Shown here piece after piece: positions 7,997 to 14,627 of a stretch of 17,901 nt of DNA (its first letter is position 1; each line of letters begins with the position of its first letter). The notes below the pieces were generated by a model. The model was not told where the DNA came from, did no database searches, and saw only the letters and a list, made by a program, of their open reading frames with translations. Origin of the DNA: JAAZDN01 sp964440875 (GTDB taxonomy: Bacteria; Bacillota_I; Bacilli_A; Erysipelotrichales; Erysipelotrichaceae); the NCBI GenBank assembly GCA_964440875.1, contig CAYTTS010000024.1:1-17901 (forward strand), read 5' to 3'. The position numbers and the translations under genes are program-made.

Positions 7997-8671
7997 ATGA
8001 TATGTATAATAGGGGCTATGCCCATTGAAGTAGAAGCACTAACTAATAAAATGAGTGATATAAAAGTGATAGAAGAAAATGAAATAATTGGTAAGATTGA
8101 TAATAAAGAAGTAGTAGTTTCTATTTCTGGTGTTGGTAAGGTCAATGCTGCAATCACAACATCAATGCTAATTAATAAATATCAACCAGAATTAATTATT
8201 AATATTGGATCTGCAGGTGGACTACTACCTGGCCAAAGTATTGGCGATATTGTTATAGCAAATAAACTACAATATCATGACTTTGATATTGGACCTGATA
8301 CTAAAGATGATGAAAGATTTATTTTCTATACTGATAAAGAATTAATGAAGAGATTAAATGAAGTTTTATCAAAGCTTACTTATACATTTCATGAAGGTTT
8401 AATGGTATCTGGTGATCAGTTTATTCTAAAGACCAATCCAGCTTTCAATAGAATACAAGAAGTCTTCTTCGATGCTCACTGTGTTGAAATGGAGGCAGCT
8501 TCTATTGCACATACATGCAGTAAATATAATGTTCCATTTGTTGTAATGAGATCTCTATCAGATGTGGTGGCTGAAAATGAAGGTATGCAATTTGATGAGT
8601 ATTTACCGATAGCTGCGGAAAATTCGGCAATAATTTGTACGGAGTTTATTAAAGATTTAAATGAAAACTAA
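7997..8671 (+). CDS. mtnN: 5'-methylthioadenosine/S-adenosylhomocysteine nucleosidase
   Basis: Cleaves the glycosidic bond of S-adenosylhomocysteine, methylthioadenosine and 5'-deoxyadenosine (EC 3.2.2.9), releasing adenine. This removes product inhibition of methyltransferases and yields S-ribosylhomocysteine. Cytoplasmic. The 224-residue length is typical. Visible family marks: IIGAMPIEVE (E11, equivalent to E. coli E12), NIGSAGG (69-75), VEMEAASIAHTC (E166, equivalent to E174) and MRSLSDVV (D189, the catalytic Asp197 equivalent). Start is ATG 7997 with GTGAGGT about 8 bp upstream. Its end overlaps the next gene, an rRNA methyltransferase, by 11 bp. The pairing makes sense because the methyltransferase produces the SAH this enzyme destroys. 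All catalytic residues are present. Confidence 0.93.
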   Translation: MICIIGAMPIEVEALTNKMSDIKVIEENEIIGKIDNKEVVVSISGVGKVNAAITTSMLINKYQPELIINIGSAGGLLPGQSIGDIVIANKLQYHDFDIGPDTKDDERFIFYTDKELMKRLNEVLSKLTYTFHEGLMVSGDQFILKTNPAFNRIQEVFFDAHCVEMEAASIAHTCSKYNVPFVVMRSLSDVVAENEGMQFDEYLPIAAENSAIICTEFIKDLNEN

Positions 8672-9467
8672 ACTAGAATATGCCAAAATTAATATCATAA
8701 AGAACATTGAAAATATTCAATGTCCTTTATGCTGTGCTTCTATATTATTAATAGAAAACTCATTAGTATGTGAAAATAAACATACTTTTAATATTAATAA
8801 AAAAGGTGTAGTTAGTTTTTCTACTCCTTTAAATGACAAACTATATGGTAAAGAGATGTTTGAAGCTCGAAACATAGTTTTAAACTCAGGAATTTATGAT
8901 GAAGTATTTTATGAAATTAATAATTTAATAAATAGTAGTGATGAACTTATATTAGATCTTGGCGCAGGTGAGGGGACTTACCTCAGTAAGCTAGATCATG
9001 ATAGTAATAATTTAATTGGAATTGACTTAGCAAAGGATGGCTTAAATATTGCGAGTAATAATACGAATATAAATTGGTTTCTAGCTGATTTAGCAAAACT
9101 TCCTATTAAAAGTAATAGTGTTAGATATATACTAAATATACTTTCACCTGCAAATTATGAAGAATTTAAGAGGGTACTAAAGCAAGATGGTTTTTTAATT
9201 AAAGTAATAGTTAATAGTGATTATTTAATTGAATTAAGAGATAGTACAAAACATGATAAACATGATAATACTAATGTAGTAGAAATTCTAAAGAAAAATT
9301 TTGATATAATATCAAGTACAGATATTAAATATAGTAAAAGCCTCAGTAAGGACTTAGCAAAAGCTGTCTTTAAAATGACGCCATTAACTAGTAATCATGA
9401 ATATAATGCTGATTTTAATGAAATTACAATTGATTTGAAGCTAATTTTAGCTAGAAAACGAGGTTAA
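8661..9467 (+). CDS. rlmA: RlmA-type 23S rRNA (guanine-N1) methyltransferase
   Basis: SAM-dependent methyltransferase of the RlmA/RrmA family, which methylates N1 of a guanine in a hairpin of 23S rRNA near the peptide exit tunnel; in some bacteria this affects tylosin-type macrolide response. Length 268. An N-terminal zinc-finger-like site has C21, C24, C37 and H41 (CPLC...CENKH), followed by the family-typical stretch to YGKEMFEARN. The SAM loop is LDLGAGEGTY (98-107) with IGIDLAKDGL after it. A C-terminal KMTPLTSNHE matches the MTP segment of RlmA proteins. It starts inside the end of mtnN (11-bp overlap), has no strong ribosome binding site, and is likely translationally coupled. The stop is one base before the next ATG. 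Whether it acts at G745 (RlmA-I) or G748 (RlmA-II) cannot be told from the sequence; an RlmA-II-like activity is more usual in Gram-positives. Confidence 0.8.
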   Translation: MKTKLEYAKINIIKNIENIQCPLCCASILLIENSLVCENKHTFNINKKGVVSFSTPLNDKLYGKEMFEARNIVLNSGIYDEVFYEINNLINSSDELILDLGAGEGTYLSKLDHDSNNLIGIDLAKDGLNIASNNTNINWFLADLAKLPIKSNSVRYILNILSPANYEEFKRVLKQDGFLIKVIVNSDYLIELRDSTKHDKHDNTNVVEILKKNFDIISSTDIKYSKSLSKDLAKAVFKMTPLTSNHEYNADFNEITIDLKLILARKRG

Positions 9468-9468
9468 A

Positions 9469-10083
9469 ATGAAAATATTAATAACAGGCTTTGATGCTTT
9501 TAATAAAGATACCTATAATCCTTCATACGAAGCTATAAAAACTCTCGATGATAATATTGCTGGTGCCCAAATTATTAAGGTTCAATTAGAAACTAAGTTT
9601 ATCGAGACACAAAAACAAATAAGTGAACTTATGAAAGAGTATAATCCGGACTATGTAATACTTACAGGCCAAGCAGCTGGCAGAGATAAAATATCACTTG
9701 AAAAGATTGCCTTAAATGTTATGGACTCAAGTATTAATGATAATGCGAAATTTAAACCAAGTGATCAAACAATTGTTGAAGACAGCGATTATGCACTAGT
9801 AAGTAGTATAGATCTAAAAAAATTAAAATCTTACTTAGATCTAGACAATATATCAAGTCATGTCTCTTATCATGCGGGAACTTTTGTATGCAATAGCACT
9901 TATTACAAAGTTTTAAATGAGATTAAGAATAAGTATAAAAATACTAAAGCACTGTTTGTTCATGTACCAATCATTAAGGAGCAAGCAAGTAATTATAAAG
10001 AAAACACTCCGACAATGACTTTAGAAGAGATTAGTACTGCTTTTGATAGAATTCTTACTCACATAGCGTCAAACAAGCTATAA
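9469..10083 (+). CDS. pcp: Pyroglutamyl-peptidase I (pyrrolidone-carboxylate peptidase)
   Basis: Cysteine peptidase of family C15 that removes N-terminal pyroglutamate from peptides, helping recycle blocked peptides. Cytoplasmic. Length 204. The catalytic triad is visible: E78 in ISLEKIALN, C141 in AGTFVCNSTYY and H165 in LFVHVPI. The N-terminus (ILITGFDAFNKDTYNPSYEA) is characteristic. Start ATG 9469 lies one base after the stop of the methyltransferase gene; its ribosome binding site (GAGGT) is inside that gene, so it is the third gene of the mtnN-rlmA-pcp operon. No terminator is seen behind it, and the promoter of the next gene begins about 15 bp after its stop. Confidence 0.92.
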   Translation: MKILITGFDAFNKDTYNPSYEAIKTLDDNIAGAQIIKVQLETKFIETQKQISELMKEYNPDYVILTGQAAGRDKISLEKIALNVMDSSINDNAKFKPSDQTIVEDSDYALVSSIDLKKLKSYLDLDNISSHVSYHAGTFVCNSTYYKVLNEIKNKYKNTKALFVHVPIIKEQASNYKENTPTMTLEEISTAFDRILTHIASNKL

Positions 10084-10091
10084 AAGCCCTG

Positions 10092-10105
10092 TATAACCGC
10101 TTACA
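10092..10105 (+). promoter_or_regulatory. Catabolite-responsive element (cre) at the EIIA promoter
   Basis: TATAACCGCTTACA matches the cre pattern TGNAANCGNTTNCA at all fixed positions but the second. It overlaps the probable -35, which fits CcpA repression. Confidence 0.55.
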
Positions 10106-10127
10106 TACGACTTAATTATGCTATAAT
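10100..10127 (+). promoter_or_regulatory. Promoter of the PTS EIIA gene
   Basis: -35 CTTACA (10100-10105), 16-bp spacer, extended -10 TGC-TATAAT (hexamer 10122-10127). The start codon is 33 bp downstream. The -35 lies inside the cre site. Confidence 0.6.
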
Positions 10128-10160
10128 GTATTATATAAGATATTATAGAAGGAGAAGATT

Positions 10161-10670
10161 ATGCCTAAAAACATTAAATTAACATCGTTATTATTTGGTA
10201 AAAAAGGCAGTGAGTTAATTGAGGTTACTTCACCTTTAAAAGGTAAAGTAATTGATATTGCAACTGTCAATGACTTAGTTTTCAGCAGAGAGATGTTGGG
10301 ACGCGGACTTGCTATTATTCCAAGTGAAGGAAATTTATATGCACCTGAAGATGGATACATTAAAGCACTATATCCAACCAATCATGCTATTGGTTTAGTA
10401 TTTGATAATGGTATTGAAATGCTAGTTCATATTGGAATAGATACAGTAAAATTAGAAGGTGTTGGATTTACATCAAACTTATCTGCTGACCAAAGATTCA
10501 ATAAAGGAGATATCTTAATTGAATTTGATACAGGCTTTATACTTGGTAAAGGATATGATTTAGCTACATCAGTCATTATAACGAATGATAATAAATACAA
10601 AACAATTGAAGTTGAGAATGTAGATCAAGATGTTGATATCGATGATGTAATACTTAACGTATACAAATAA
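10161..10670 (+). CDS. crr: Free-standing glucose-type PTS enzyme IIA
   Basis: IIA component of the glucose family of the phosphotransferase system. It accepts phosphate from HPr and passes it to a IIB domain of a sugar permease. The single-domain 169-residue form is like Crr. Residues H75 (TNHAIGLVF) and H90 (EMLVHIGIDTVKLEG) sit at the same numbers as the active-site histidines of E. coli EIIA-Glc; H90 is the phosphorylated one. The N-terminal IEVTSPLKGKVIDI and GRGLAIIPSEG...YAPEDG segments are typical. Start ATG 10161 with AAGGAGAA upstream. It has its own promoter with a cre site and is followed by a terminator, so it is a single-gene unit. No IIB or IIC gene is nearby, so it must serve permeases encoded elsewhere. 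Confidence 0.92.
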   Translation: MPKNIKLTSLLFGKKGSELIEVTSPLKGKVIDIATVNDLVFSREMLGRGLAIIPSEGNLYAPEDGYIKALYPTNHAIGLVFDNGIEMLVHIGIDTVKLEGVGFTSNLSADQRFNKGDILIEFDTGFILGKGYDLATSVIITNDNKYKTIEVENVDQDVDIDDVILNVYK

Positions 10671-10671
10671 G

Positions 10672-10692
10672 AGAGACTTTATAGTCTTTTTT
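10672..10692 (+). terminator. Rho-independent terminator of the EIIA gene
   Basis: AGACT (10674-10678) and AGTCT (10683-10687) form a 5-bp stem, extendable with a G-U pair, loop TTAT, followed by five T. It starts directly after the stop codon. Confidence 0.75.
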
Positions 10693-10710
10693 ATTTGGTA
10701 AGTCACTTCG

Positions 10711-10726
10711 CATAATGTATATTATG
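10711..10726. promoter_or_regulatory. Small inverted repeat upstream of the hydrogenase operon
   Basis: CATAAT (10711-10716), GTAT, ATTATG (10721-10726): perfect 6-bp arms about 180 bp before the first gene. Possible operator; it could also be chance in AT-rich DNA. Confidence 0.25.
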
Positions 10727-10797
10727 TAATATTTGTGATTAAAACTTATTATATCAATAGATCTAACTTTAATTAATATGTGAATATCTGAAATATC

Positions 10798-10828
10798 TTG
10801 TCAATTAATAAATATAAAGTAATATAAA
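10798..10828 (+). promoter_or_regulatory. Candidate promoter of the hydrogenase operon
   Basis: TTGTCA (10798-10803) and TATAAA (10823-10828) at a long 19-bp spacing. The inferred start of transcription would fall at the cre-like site that follows. Confidence 0.35.
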
Positions 10829-10835
10829 AATATGG

Positions 10836-10850
10836 ATGTAAGCGTTTCCG
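10836..10850 (+). promoter_or_regulatory. cre-like site before the hydrogenase operon
   Basis: ATGTAAGCGTTTCCG fits the cre pattern WTGNAANCGNWNNCW except for the last base. Lying just downstream of the candidate -10, it would act as a CcpA repression site or roadblock. Confidence 0.5.
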
Positions 10851-10906
10851 TAATGTCAAGTAATATGCTCTATTAATTGATTTAACTTACGAAGGAGGTA
10901 AATTTA

Positions 10907-11403
10907 ATGTTGGATTCATTTTATGTCGATAATAAAGACAAATTTTTAAACTGAGAGAAAGAGATCAATGTGTTAAGTAAAGAAGAAGGTTCCTTAATTG
11001 TTATCATGCAGAAGGCTCAAGACTTATTTGGCTATCTACCAATCGAGGTTCAAGTATTTATCGGTGAAAAGGTGAATGTACCCCTTCCAGATATCTATGG
11101 TGTTGCAACCTTTTACTCACAATTTAATCTAGAAAAACAAGGTGACAATAGTATTGGTGTTTGCCAAGGTACAGCTTGTTATGTTAAAGGTTCTAGAAAA
11201 ATTCAAGATGAGATTGAGAAAGAATTAAGTATTACTGCAGGAGAAACTACAGAGGATAATGTATATACACTAAACGAAACGCGTTGGTTGGTGCATGTGG
11301 ACTTGCCCCTGTCGTTATGATTAATGATGATGCTCATGGGCGTTTACTTGCTAAGGATGTAAAAGATATTTTGAGTAAATACCATGTATTGGAGGTTCTA
11401 TGA
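10907..11403 (+). pseudogene. NuoE/HydC-like [2Fe-2S] hydrogenase subunit, disrupted twice
   Basis: Thioredoxin-fold [2Fe-2S] subunit (NuoE/HydC family, about 165 residues when restored) that normally passes electrons between a flavin subunit and the hydrogenase. ATG 10907 has an excellent AAGGAGGT site. After MLDSFYVDNKDKFLN comes an in-frame TGA (10952-10954). The same frame then continues as family sequence: LSKEEGSLIVIMQKAQDLFGYLP, PDIYGVATFYSQFN, GVCQGTACYVKG with the first two cluster cysteines. At 11286/11287 one base is missing. As read, translation runs to a stop at 11320. One added pyrimidine gives TRCVGACGLAPVVM, restoring the third and fourth cysteines, and the frame then ends at TGA 11401-11403, overlapping the next ATG as ATGA. 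A GTG at 10970 could restart translation but would still lose the last two cysteines. Probably non-functional as written. Confidence 0.85.
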
Positions 11404-11780
11404 AAACAAGAGATGAATTGAATACTATTAGAGATGAGACATTAAGAAATATCTTTATTGAAGAAGGAAGCAATAAAACAAGAGTTGTTGTCGGTATGGG
11501 TACTTGTGGTATAGCTTCTGGTGCAAATGAAGTATATGAGATGTTTATGAAACTAAAAAATGAGCATAATATTGATAACTTGGATGTTGTAGAAACAGGC
11601 TGTATTGGTGTATGCATGTATGAACCAATGGCTGAAGTATATCAAGAAGGTAAGGAAAAAGTTACTTATATTAAGTTAAATAACGACTCTGTTTGTGAAA
11701 TAGTTGATAAACATATACTTAATAAAAAAGAAGTTCTTAAATATACAATTAAGCTTACTAATGATTTGGAGGTTAATTAA
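11400..11780 (+). CDS. [2Fe-2S] thioredoxin-like ferredoxin subunit of hydrogenase operon
   Basis: A 126-residue ferredoxin of the thioredoxin-like [2Fe-2S] type, equivalent to the N-terminal domain of NuoF/HydB or to the stand-alone (2Fe-2S) ferredoxin often coded next to multi-subunit [FeFe] hydrogenases. Cysteines are C36 (VGMGTCGIASGA) and C68/C72 (ETGCIGVCMYEPMAEV); a further C99 is not in a recognisable motif. It probably relays electrons to HydA. Start ATG 11400 with GGAGGT 6 bp upstream overlaps the restored NuoE stop by four bases (ATGA). The stop TAA directly abuts the hydA ATG, whose ribosome binding site GGAGGT is inside this gene. Unlike HydB of trimeric enzymes there is no FMN/NADH-binding domain, and none is coded nearby. 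This gene is intact. Confidence 0.8.
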   Translation: MKTRDELNTIRDETLRNIFIEEGSNKTRVVVGMGTCGIASGANEVYEMFMKLKNEHNIDNLDVVETGCIGVCMYEPMAEVYQEGKEKVTYIKLNNDSVCEIVDKHILNKKEVLKYTIKLTNDLEVN

Positions 11781-13013
11781 ATGCAGACGAGTAATTATAT
11801 AAGATCTTTAAACGATGTAGCATTTAAATGTATAGTTTGTAGACGATGTGTAGCTATGTGTAGTGAAGTACAAGATATTGGTGTTATAGGTGCTTATGAT
11901 CGAGGCTTTAATACGAAGATTGGACCTGCATTTGATTTAAGTTTAGGATCATCTCCTTGTATTAACTGTAGTCAATGTATTCAAGTGTGTCCTGTTGGTG
12001 CATTGAGAGAGAAAAATGATGTAGATAGAGTATGGGAAGCAATTAGCGATAAAAATAAAACAGTTATCGAACAGACTGCCCCTGCTGTAAGAGTTGCTTT
12101 AGGTGAAGAATTTGGTATGCCAATAGGAAGCAATGTAAAAGGACAAATGGTTACTGCATTAAGAAAACTAGGATTTGATGAAGTCTATGATACAAACTTT
12201 GCGGCGGATTTAACGATATTAGAAGAAGGAAGTGAATTAATATCTAGAATTCAAAATGGTGGTAAACTTCCATTAATTACATCATGTAGCCCTGGTTGGG
12301 TAAAGTTCTGTGAAGACTATTATCCAGAATACAATGATAATCTATCTTCATGTAAATCACCTCACCAAATGTTAGGTGCATTAACTAAATCTTATTATGC
12401 TGAAAAGAAAGAGATTAATGCGAAAGATATTTATACAGTTTCAATTATGCCATGTACAGCTAAAAAGTTCGAAGCTAATCGAGATGAACTTAAAGATAAA
12501 AATAATATTAAAGATGTTGATGCTGTACTAACGACAAGAGAACTTGCAAGAATGATCAAAGAAGCTGGTCTTGATTTAAATAAACTTAGTGAAAGTGACT
12601 ATGATCCAGTATTTGGTGACTCTTCAGGTGCAGGAGCACTATTTGGTGCAACCGGTGGAGTTATGGAGGCAGCTTTAAGATCAGTATATGTTCTATTAAC
12701 AGGTGAAAACTTAGATAACTTAGAGATTACCCAAGTTAGAGGTCTAGACGGAGTTAAGGAAGCTAGTTTAGATATTAATGGGATGACAGTAAATGCAGCT
12801 GTTGCTCATGGAATGAAGAATGCTAGAGAATTATTGGATCGAGTTAAAAAAGGAGATAAACAATATCACTCTATTGAAATAATGGGATGTCCAGGTGGAT
12901 GTATTACAGGTGGCGGACAACCAATAGTTAAATCTCAAAAAGCAATGGAAACAAATGTATGGAAGTTAAGAGCTGAAGCTATCTATAATGAAGATAGAAG
13001 TTTAGAAGTTTAG
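11781..13013 (+). CDS. hydA: [FeFe] hydrogenase catalytic subunit, C-terminus cut by an 8-bp duplication
   Basis: Group A [FeFe] hydrogenase catalytic subunit, reducing protons to H2 or oxidising H2. Two [4Fe-4S] sites lie at the N-terminus: C17, C20, C23, C27 and C60, C63, C66, C70. The H-cluster motifs are complete: TSCSPGW (C169), MPCTAKKFE (C225) and MGCPGGCITGGGQP (C370, C374). Residue 170 is Ser where classical monomeric enzymes have a proton-relay Cys. The frame stops after 410 residues at TAG 13011-13013, inside three copies of AGAAGTTT. Removing one copy gives 451 residues, continuing as RQSHENPSINYIYENYLG and ending in LLHTTYIKRKQYDI at TAG 13142-13144, the usual HydA C-terminus. 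Thus 13014-13144 is the detached end of this gene. The truncated form keeps all cluster ligands and may fold partly; activity is uncertain. Start ATG follows GGAGGT. Confidence 0.88.
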   Translation: MQTSNYIRSLNDVAFKCIVCRRCVAMCSEVQDIGVIGAYDRGFNTKIGPAFDLSLGSSPCINCSQCIQVCPVGALREKNDVDRVWEAISDKNKTVIEQTAPAVRVALGEEFGMPIGSNVKGQMVTALRKLGFDEVYDTNFAADLTILEEGSELISRIQNGGKLPLITSCSPGWVKFCEDYYPEYNDNLSSCKSPHQMLGALTKSYYAEKKEINAKDIYTVSIMPCTAKKFEANRDELKDKNNIKDVDAVLTTRELARMIKEAGLDLNKLSESDYDPVFGDSSGAGALFGATGGVMEAALRSVYVLLTGENLDNLEITQVRGLDGVKEASLDINGMTVNAAVAHGMKNARELLDRVKKGDKQYHSIEIMGCPGGCITGGGQPIVKSQKAMETNVWKLRAEAIYNEDRSLEV

Positions 13014-13018
13014 AAGTT
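12996..13018. repeat. Octamer tandem repeat AGAAGTTT in hydA
   Basis: AGAAGTTT at 12996-13003 and 13004-13011, then AGAAGTT(A) at 13012-13019, so nearly three copies. Two copies keep the hydA frame open; three bring in a TAG. Typical substrate for slipped-strand change. Confidence 0.85.
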
Positions 13019-13144
13019 AGACAGTCTCATGAGAATCCATCTATTAATTATATTTATGAAAACTATTTAGGTGAACCAAATAGTGAACGTGCTCATGAAC
13101 TATTACATACAACTTACATAAAACGTAAACAATACGATATTTAG
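13014..13144 (+). pseudogene. Detached C-terminal end of hydA
   Basis: Read from 13019 in the shifted frame, this encodes RQSHENPSINYIYENYLG and further residues to LLHTTYIKRKQYDI, ending at TAG 13142-13144. This is the conserved HydA tail (HENP...LLHTxY). It has no start codon or ribosome binding site of its own. Confidence 0.8.
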
Positions 13145-13152
13145 GGGGATAT

Positions 13153-13707
13153 ATGAATAAGCAAATTAAATGGATAACACAAACTGCACTATTACTTGCC
13201 TTAGCTCTAGTTTTTCAATCATTAAGAGCAGTATTACCCAAGATTATGATTCCTGGTTTAGGAGAAAGTGATCAATTAGTTATCGGATCACTTGTCAATA
13301 CAGTACTAATTGTATCTTCATTGACTGTAGGTCTCTCTAGTGGTATAGTTATCGCGATAGCTACCCCACTTGTTGCATTTATGCAGGGAGAATTAGCCTT
13401 CCCAATTATGCTACCTTTTGTAGCACTAGGAAATATAGTTATAGTATTAGTTGTCGGACTATTATATGATAAAAATAAAATCTTTGCCCTTGTAAGTGGA
13501 TCAATAGCCAAATTTGTAACTATATTTCTAACAATTACATTAATAGCTAGTCCAATTATAGTTGGTGGTTTACCTGCAGATAAGGGACTTGCGGTAAAAA
13601 CGATGCTAACCTTTAAATTTGGTTATCCTCAACTATTTACAGCATTGCTTGGATCAATAATATCCTTGTTAATATTACCGATACTAAAACCAAGGTTTAA
13701 TAAATAA
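13153..13707 (+). CDS. ECF transporter S component (substrate unknown)
   Basis: A 184-residue integral membrane protein resembling substrate-binding (S) subunits of energy-coupling factor transporters, which bind a vitamin or metal and dock to a shared EcfAA'T module. Five to six hydrophobic helices are visible: about 9-29, 42-63, 64-80, 85-103, 112-134 and 158-178. The short N-terminal basic stretch and the first helix TALLLALALVFQSLR have the look of the family's coupling helix. Start ATG 13153 with AGGGGGAT upstream, 8 bp after the restored hydA stop, so it is the last gene of the hydrogenase operon. Its substrate cannot be read from the sequence; the link to hydrogenase might suggest a cofactor or metal, which is only inference. 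No EcfA or EcfT genes are in the window. Confidence 0.75.
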   Translation: MNKQIKWITQTALLLALALVFQSLRAVLPKIMIPGLGESDQLVIGSLVNTVLIVSSLTVGLSSGIVIAIATPLVAFMQGELAFPIMLPFVALGNIVIVLVVGLLYDKNKIFALVSGSIAKFVTIFLTITLIASPIIVGGLPADKGLAVKTMLTFKFGYPQLFTALLGSIISLLILPILKPRFNK

Positions 13708-13734
13708 ATAAAGGTCTATATGGACCTTTATTTT
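13706..13734. terminator. Shared terminator between convergent genes
   Basis: 11-bp perfect arms AAATAAAGGTC (13706-13716) and GACCTTTATTT (13723-13733) with a 6-nt loop. The left arm touches the ECF stop (13705-13707), and the right arm contains the stop of the minus-strand acetamidase (13728-13730). It can fold in both transcripts; the T-rich tail is better for the plus strand. Confidence 0.8.
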
Positions 13735-14627
13735 AATATTGATTCTATTGGTAGTAAATCTTTACTAACTACTGCCCTAACTGTTTTTAAGGGATTAACT
13801 ACTTGCGATATTTTATAATCAGTATATAAAGAATTAAACATATATGCTTCTTCCCATAATATATTATGGGATTTTTTTATATACTCTGTAATTTCTTTTG
13901 CACTACTAACTACTGCTTCATCTAAAGTTTCTTCAGATGCAACTACCATAACTTCTTTATCATTTTCTATTATTGGCCAATTGATTTTTACATCTTTAAT
14001 TACTGATATTTTTAAATCAATATCAGCTTCAACTTCAAGACCAGAAATACATAATTCACCATCACCCATGATAGCATGAGCATCACCAAGTGCCAGCATT
14101 GCTCCATCCTCTCTTACAGGGAAGTATAATGTTGAACCTATCCTAACATCAGTTGTATCCATATTTCCTCCATGATTACCAGGAGTACCCGTAACTACGC
14201 CTTCTTGATTTTTACCAGGAGAGACTCCAATTACACCAATCATCGGATCAATTTCTTTCTTAATTCCTAGAAAGTCGACTTCATTATTTTTAATATCAAC
14301 TATTCTAGTCATAGGCTCACTGACCATTTCTCCTAAAGCTCCTCCTCCAGGTAATACGACAATAGATCCTTGATCGGAAATTCTAATATCTAATATTTCA
14401 ACTTTTAGAACATCCCCTACTTCTGCATTCTCAATGTAAAAAGGACCAGTTGCAGGATTAACTTTTCCAAAGTCGATATCTGATACTATATCATCATTTG
14501 ATTTTACTTGCTGAAAAAAACAATCATGAGTATGTACTGAAATACTCTCACCATTACTTATTTTTGCTAGTGGTTTTAAACCATATTCAAACTTATAAAT
14601 TACATCATCACTCTTGAAATACTTCAT
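13728..14627 (-). CDS. Acetamidase/formamidase family protein
   Basis: Member of the FmdA_AmdA family (299 residues, the usual length of the short bacterial form), metal-dependent hydrolases that release ammonia from formamide, acetamide or related short amides. Family marks: VHTHDCFFQQV (31-41), VNPATGPFYIENAEVGD (56-72), GTPGNHGGNMDTTD (147-160) and ALGDAHAIMGDGE (179-191). Conserved H32, H34, H152, D182, H184 and E191 are candidate metal and catalytic residues. No signal peptide: cytoplasmic. Start is ATG 14627 with AGAGGTGG at good spacing; stop TAA lies inside a terminator shared with the ECF gene. It is a single gene, divergent from the CnaB protein. The amide substrate is not predictable, and many members with this annotation have not been tested. 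Confidence 0.87.
   Translation of the reverse strand: MKYFKSDDVIYKFEYGLKPLAKISNGESISVHTHDCFFQQVKSNDDIVSDIDFGKVNPATGPFYIENAEVGDVLKVEILDIRISDQGSIVVLPGGGALGEMVSEPMTRIVDIKNNEVDFLGIKKEIDPMIGVIGVSPGKNQEGVVTGTPGNHGGNMDTTDVRIGSTLYFPVREDGAMLALGDAHAIMGDGELCISGLEVEADIDLKISVIKDVKINWPIIENDKEVMVVASEETLDEAVVSSAKEITEYIKKSHNILWEEAYMFNSLYTDYKISQVVNPLKTVRAVVSKDLLPIESILK

Noticed and set aside
10734..10752. Rex (NADH-sensing) operator before the hydrogenase operon
   Set aside because: Only the left half TTGTGA fits; the right half does not resemble TCACAA.
10907..11403. Genetic code 4 (UGA as Trp) as explanation of the NuoE TGA
   Set aside because: Every Trp in the other genes is TGG and no other recognisable gene carries an in-frame TGA, which would be abundant in an AT-rich code-4 genome.
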